Shown here: positions 7,804 to 9,742 of the stretch, piece after piece
Position numbering within the stretch: the first letter of the stretch is position 1
How the letters are laid out: every line of letters begins with the position of its first letter
Assembly: GCF_946478835.1 (NCBI RefSeq)
Contig: NZ_CAMLDV010000133.1
Span: forward strand, 1 to 9,742
Length of the DNA: 9,742 nucleotides
Source: an uncultured Bdellovibrio sp.
Lineage (GTDB): Bacteria > Bdellovibrionota > Bdellovibrionia > Bdellovibrionales > Bdellovibrionaceae
Direction: 5' to 3'
Notes under the pieces: generated by a model
What the model was told of the DNA's origin: nothing
What the model saw: the letters and a program-made list of their open reading frames with translations, nothing else
Database searches by the model: none
Translations under genes and position numbers: made by a program

Positions 7804-8334
7804 ATGAGCTCACACAGAAGAAGAGTAAAACATTTCGATCGTAAATCTGGCCCAAGAAAAGCTTTGTTGAGAGGTCTTGTAACTTCTCTTATCGAGCACG
7901 GCCGCATCACTACAACTGTTGATCGTGCTAAAGAAGTACGTCGTCACGTTGAAAAAGCGATCACTCTTGGTAAAAAAGGTGACTTGGCAACAACTCGTTT
8001 GTTGATGTCTCGCTACCCAAATAAAGACGCTGTTGCAGCGATCGTAAAAGATCTTGCTCCACGTTTTAAAACACGCCCAGGTGGTTACACTCGTATCATC
8101 AAAATCGGTCGTCGCCCTGGTGACACTGCTGAGATGGCATTCCTTGAGTTCGTAGACTACGATTTCGAAGCTAAAGGCGCAGCTAAAGAAGAAGCGAAAG
8201 CGACTAAAGCTGAACCAAAAGCAGCTGCTAAAAAAGCGGCTACTGCGAAAAAAGCATCTACTAAACTTGTAGCGGCTAAGAAAAAGTCTGTTAAAAAGAC
8301 TCAAAAGAAAGCAAGAGCAGCAGCTCGCGCTTAA
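7804..8334 (+). CDS. rplQ: 50S ribosomal protein L17 with long Lys/Ala-rich C-terminal tail
   Basis: Residues 1-119 are a regular L17: an HRRRVKHFDRKSGPRKAL start, RGLVTSLIEHGRITTT, RAKEVRRHVEKAITLGKKGD and the signature LAPRFKTRPGGYTRIIKIGRRPGD with MAFLEFVD. L17 lies near the peptide exit tunnel opening of the large subunit. The protein is 176 residues instead of about 127 because residues 120-176 form a low-complexity tail made almost only of Lys, Ala, Glu, Thr and Arg, like histone H1-type tails. The tail is probably disordered and may bind RNA. ATG 7804 has GGAG at 7794-7797. A strong terminator follows, so rplQ ends the operon. Confidence 0.96.
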   Translation: MSSHRRRVKHFDRKSGPRKALLRGLVTSLIEHGRITTTVDRAKEVRRHVEKAITLGKKGDLATTRLLMSRYPNKDAVAAIVKDLAPRFKTRPGGYTRIIKIGRRPGDTAEMAFLEFVDYDFEAKGAAKEEAKATKAEPKAAAKKAATAKKASTKLVAAKKKSVKKTQKKARAAARA

Positions 8335-8353
8335 TTTGAATCTTCAAAATTAA
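8331..8353. repeat. A/T-rich inverted repeat over the rplQ stop
   Basis: TTAATTTGAA (8331-8340) and TTCAAAATTAA (8343-8353) are reverse complements except for one bulged A, around a two-base centre. The left arm includes the rplQ TAA stop. It sits just upstream of the terminator and could form a small stem only by opening the inner pairs. Its function is unknown; it may simply be part of the 3' end structure. Confidence 0.4.
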
Positions 8354-8363
8354 GATTTTCGGG

Positions 8364-8395
8364 AAAGGCCTTGGGAAACCAAGGTCTTTTTTTTT
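8364..8395 (+). terminator. Intrinsic terminator of the alpha operon
   Basis: AAAGGCCTTGG (8364-8374) pairs with CCAAGGTCTTT (8379-8389) over 11 positions with one G-T wobble, closing on a GAAA tetraloop, and a run of nine T (8387-8395) follows. This is a textbook rho-independent terminator, 29 nt after the rplQ stop. It marks the end of the ribosomal transcript. Confidence 0.93.
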
Positions 8396-8462
8396 ACCAA
8401 AACTCTTCCTGAAATATACGGAATGTTTTTTCGTACAATCGTATTTAAGGTTTTTCTAGCTT

Positions 8463-8543
8463 GCAAAAAGTACGAGTCACTTTTGGTTGAGAATGTTTTG
8501 TTAGACGCAAATGCGCTACCAAAAGTAAGTCCGTACCTTTTGC
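8463..8543. repeat. Long imperfect inverted repeat between rplQ and the thioredoxin gene
   Basis: The left arm 8463-8487 and right arm 8518-8543 pair over 22 Watson-Crick positions with three mismatches and one bulged C; the outermost six pairs (GCAAAA/TTTTGC), the next five (GTACG/CGTAC) and the innermost nine (ACTTTTGGT/ACCAAAAGT) are uninterrupted. The 30-nt loop holds a smaller palindrome, CGCA-AA-TGCG (8506-8515). There is no T run after it, so it is not a normal terminator. It may be a small RNA, a leftover of a short mobile repeat or a protein-binding site. No reading frame of note overlaps it. Confidence 0.6.
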
Positions 8544-8609
8544 TGACTCCGAGTCAACGGTTGCTCCATCGTGGGTAATCAACTAAGTTGAGTCCATAGA
8601 GGACTTGCT
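8544..8609 (+). promoter_or_regulatory. Chain of short palindromes leading into a hairpin that contains the RBS
   Basis: Four inverted repeats follow one another: TGACTCCGAGTCA (8544-8556), CAACGGTTG (8555-8563), TCAACTAAGTTGA (8579-8591), and AGTCC-ATAGA-GGACT (8591-8605). The last has the ribosome-binding site AGAGGA (8598-8603) in its loop and 3' arm, six bases before ATG 8610, and it shares a base with the preceding palindrome. This could restrict translation of the thioredoxin gene. No clear -35/-10 pair was found by eye. Whether the palindromes act in DNA (operators) or RNA is not known. Confidence 0.4.
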
Positions 8610-9167
8610 ATGAATCAACATCTTAAAGCTATCATCATTGTTGTTATTGTCGGTGCCCTGGGTGTTTGGGGATTTAATCAGCTCTTTGGTTCAAAACCGG
8701 TTGAGAACTCTTCTTATGCGACTTTAGAGACGTATGAGAAGGAAGGCGTTCCTAATTTTGAAGCTAAAGATCTCGACGGTCAGTCTTTTGAACTTAAATC
8801 CATGGACGGGAAAGTTGTAATTCTGAACTTCTGGGCTTCTTGGTGTGGGCCTTGTATCGAAGAGGTGCCGTCGCTGATCAAGCTTGTGAAAGAGTTTAAA
8901 GGGGATGTGCAATTGATCGCGATCTCTGGCGACAGTAAGCTTGAGGATATTCAAGTCTTTATGAAGTCCTTCCCAGAGCTTAAAGATGCCAATATCAAGA
9001 TCGTCTGGGATCAAGACCGCGCATTCATGAAGCAATTCCAAATTTCGCGTTTGCCTGAATCCATGGTGCTAGGCAAAGACCACAAGCTCGTGAAGAAACT
9101 TGTGGGCTCCATTGATTGGTACAATAAAGATTCCGTCGCTTACATAAAATCTCTCTTGGGAAAATAA
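8610..9167 (+). CDS. Membrane-anchored TlpA/ResA-type thiol-disulfide oxidoreductase
   Basis: The 185-residue product has an uncleaved-looking N-terminal membrane segment (about residues 7-24, AIIIVVIVGALGVWGF) that would place the rest in the periplasm. The thioredoxin fold follows: a VPNFEAKDLDGQSFELKSMDGK lead (47-68), the active site WASWCGPC with C79 and C82, and the cis-proline loop RLPESMVL with P149. This layout is that of TlpA/ResA/CcmG reductases, which keep periplasmic cysteines reduced, for example of apocytochrome c; the true substrate cannot be told. No cytochrome-maturation gene is adjacent. The gene has its own start region after the ribosomal terminator and is therefore an independent unit. 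Its TAA abuts the stop of the next gene on the opposite strand. Confidence 0.88.
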   Translation: MNQHLKAIIIVVIVGALGVWGFNQLFGSKPVENSSYATLETYEKEGVPNFEAKDLDGQSFELKSMDGKVVILNFWASWCGPCIEEVPSLIKLVKEFKGDVQLIAISGDSKLEDIQVFMKSFPELKDANIKIVWDQDRAFMKQFQISRLPESMVLGKDHKLVKKLVGSIDWYNKDSVAYIKSLLGK

Positions 9168-9742
9168 TCAATCTTCGCAGTCGTACTGCAAATCGATTTG
9201 CGTTCCTTCGATCAACGGATAAGTGAATTTCAAAACTTTGCCGTCAAGTTTGAGGCCTGAGACATCAAGGCCTCCGACTTTGACTTTAAGACTTTTTGGT
9301 TTTGCTTCACATTGCAAAGTCAGTGATGAAAGTGAATTCACGATCTTGTCTTTGAAAGTATTTAAGTTCGCGCTGTAGTCAGCGTCACAAATACTTCCAA
9401 CACCTCCGTCCGTGAGGCGGGAAGCTTCTGCATAAGTATGACCAAAGTGACTTGGCGATAAATCCACGTCTTGTTCGGCTTCGCAAACCTTGTCGTCAGG
9501 TTTTACGATGATCGAACTGAACGTAAAACGAACGTCCTCGCCGAATGTTGATTTCGCGCGATCCACCATTGTTTGCGGATGGTCTTCGGCCTCAAAAGGC
9601 TGATAAGCGCCGTCGGCATCCTTTGCTTTCACGTTTTTAGGATCTCCGCCGACAGAGCGTTCGTCTTCATCGGAGATCGCGATAACGGAGATCGCAGCTC
9701 CCGGGCGGTAACATGCATAAGAAGATGAATTTTTGAAATTGT
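9168..9742 (-). CDS. Probable VWA-like extracellular protein, C-terminal part (5' end outside window)
   Basis: The minus-strand frame is open from the right edge to TGA at 9170-9168, giving at least 190 residues; a GTG at 9632 is internal, since coding-like sequence continues upstream of it. The visible part has YRPGAAISVIAISDEDERSVGGD near its left end, then VDRAKSTFGEDVRFTFSSIIV, a SHFGHTYAEASRLTDGGVGSICDADYS stretch and a hydrophilic end with C...QYDCED. The ISDEDE and SICDADYSANL motifs recall von Willebrand factor A-like proteins common in secreted or lipoprotein form in Bdellovibrio and myxobacteria. Cysteines recur, which fits an exported protein. The N-terminus, and so any signal peptide, is missing. 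The family call is a recognition at moderate confidence. Confidence 0.6.
   Translation of the reverse strand, partial: NFKNSSSYACYRPGAAISVIAISDEDERSVGGDPKNVKAKDADGAYQPFEAEDHPQTMVDRAKSTFGEDVRFTFSSIIVKPDDKVCEAEQDVDLSPSHFGHTYAEASRLTDGGVGSICDADYSANLNTFKDKIVNSLSSLTLQCEAKPKSLKVKVGGLDVSGLKLDGKVLKFTYPLIEGTQIDLQYDCED
9177..9201. repeat. Two adjoining palindromes at the shared 3' end of the convergent genes
   Basis: GCAGT-CGT-ACTGC (9177-9189) and the perfect 14-base palindrome GCAAATCGATTTGC (9188-9201) overlap by two bases. They lie in the last codons of the minus-strand gene and 9 nt beyond the thioredoxin stop. No separate terminator is present between the two genes, so these stems may help end one or both transcripts, although neither has a U run right behind it. 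The role is inferred. Confidence 0.35.

Noticed and set aside
8396..8462. Sigma-70 promoter around TACAAT (8434-8439) or TATTTA (8442-8447)
   Set aside because: Neither -10-like hexamer has a reasonable -35 at 16-18 nt, and the sequence is A/T-rich enough for such matches by chance.
9632..9632. GTG at 9632 as the true start of the minus-strand gene
   Set aside because: The frame stays open to the window edge and the upstream codons read like the same protein (YRPGAAISVIAISDEDE), so the start lies outside.
1..9742. CRISPR array, insertion sequence, attachment site or rRNA/tRNA genes
   Set aside because: No regularly spaced repeats, transposase-like frame, terminal repeats with target duplication or RNA gene signatures were seen.

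Overview
The window is the distal half of a bacterial spc ribosomal-protein operon, the whole alpha operon, and a short accessory stretch behind it. The protein sequences (notably the RpoA N-terminus, S11 and L17), a base composition that looks moderate, strict gene order and a TlpA-like plus a von Willebrand-like secreted protein downstream suggest a member of the Bdellovibrionota, probably Bdellovibrio or a close relative. That assignment is from recognition, not from a search.

Layout, all on the + strand unless stated: rplE (3' end only), rpsN, rpsH, rplF, rplR, rpsE, rpmD, rplO, secY, adk, then a 126-nt gap, rpmJ, rpsM, rpsK, rpsD, rpoA, a 176-nt gap rich in hairpins, rplQ, a strong intrinsic terminator (about 8364-8395), a 214-nt gap full of inverted repeats, a membrane-anchored TlpA/ResA-type thioredoxin, and on the - strand the 3' part of a probable VWA-like extracellular protein that runs off the right edge. 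Ribosomal genes are 2-20 nt apart or overlap by one base (rplO/secY, secY/adk), as expected for one translationally coupled transcript. map and infA, which often sit between adk and rpmJ in other phyla, are absent here.

Together these genes supply ribosomal subunit proteins, the Sec translocon channel, adenylate kinase and the alpha subunit of RNA polymerase: core growth machinery. Nothing in the coding part is an unknown system. The parts that the genes do not explain are non-coding: (1) a candidate structured leader between rpoA and rplQ, with a terminator-like hairpin lacking a U tract followed by several mutually exclusive GC-rich stems; (2) a long imperfect inverted repeat between rplQ and the thioredoxin gene, followed by a chain of short palindromes, the last of which encloses the ribosome-binding site; (3) an A/T hairpin and short stem between adk and rpmJ, where an alpha-operon leader could lie. 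Also notable are a roughly 57-residue Lys/Ala-rich tail on L17 and the convergent gene pair at 9167/9168 whose stop codons abut without a spacer.
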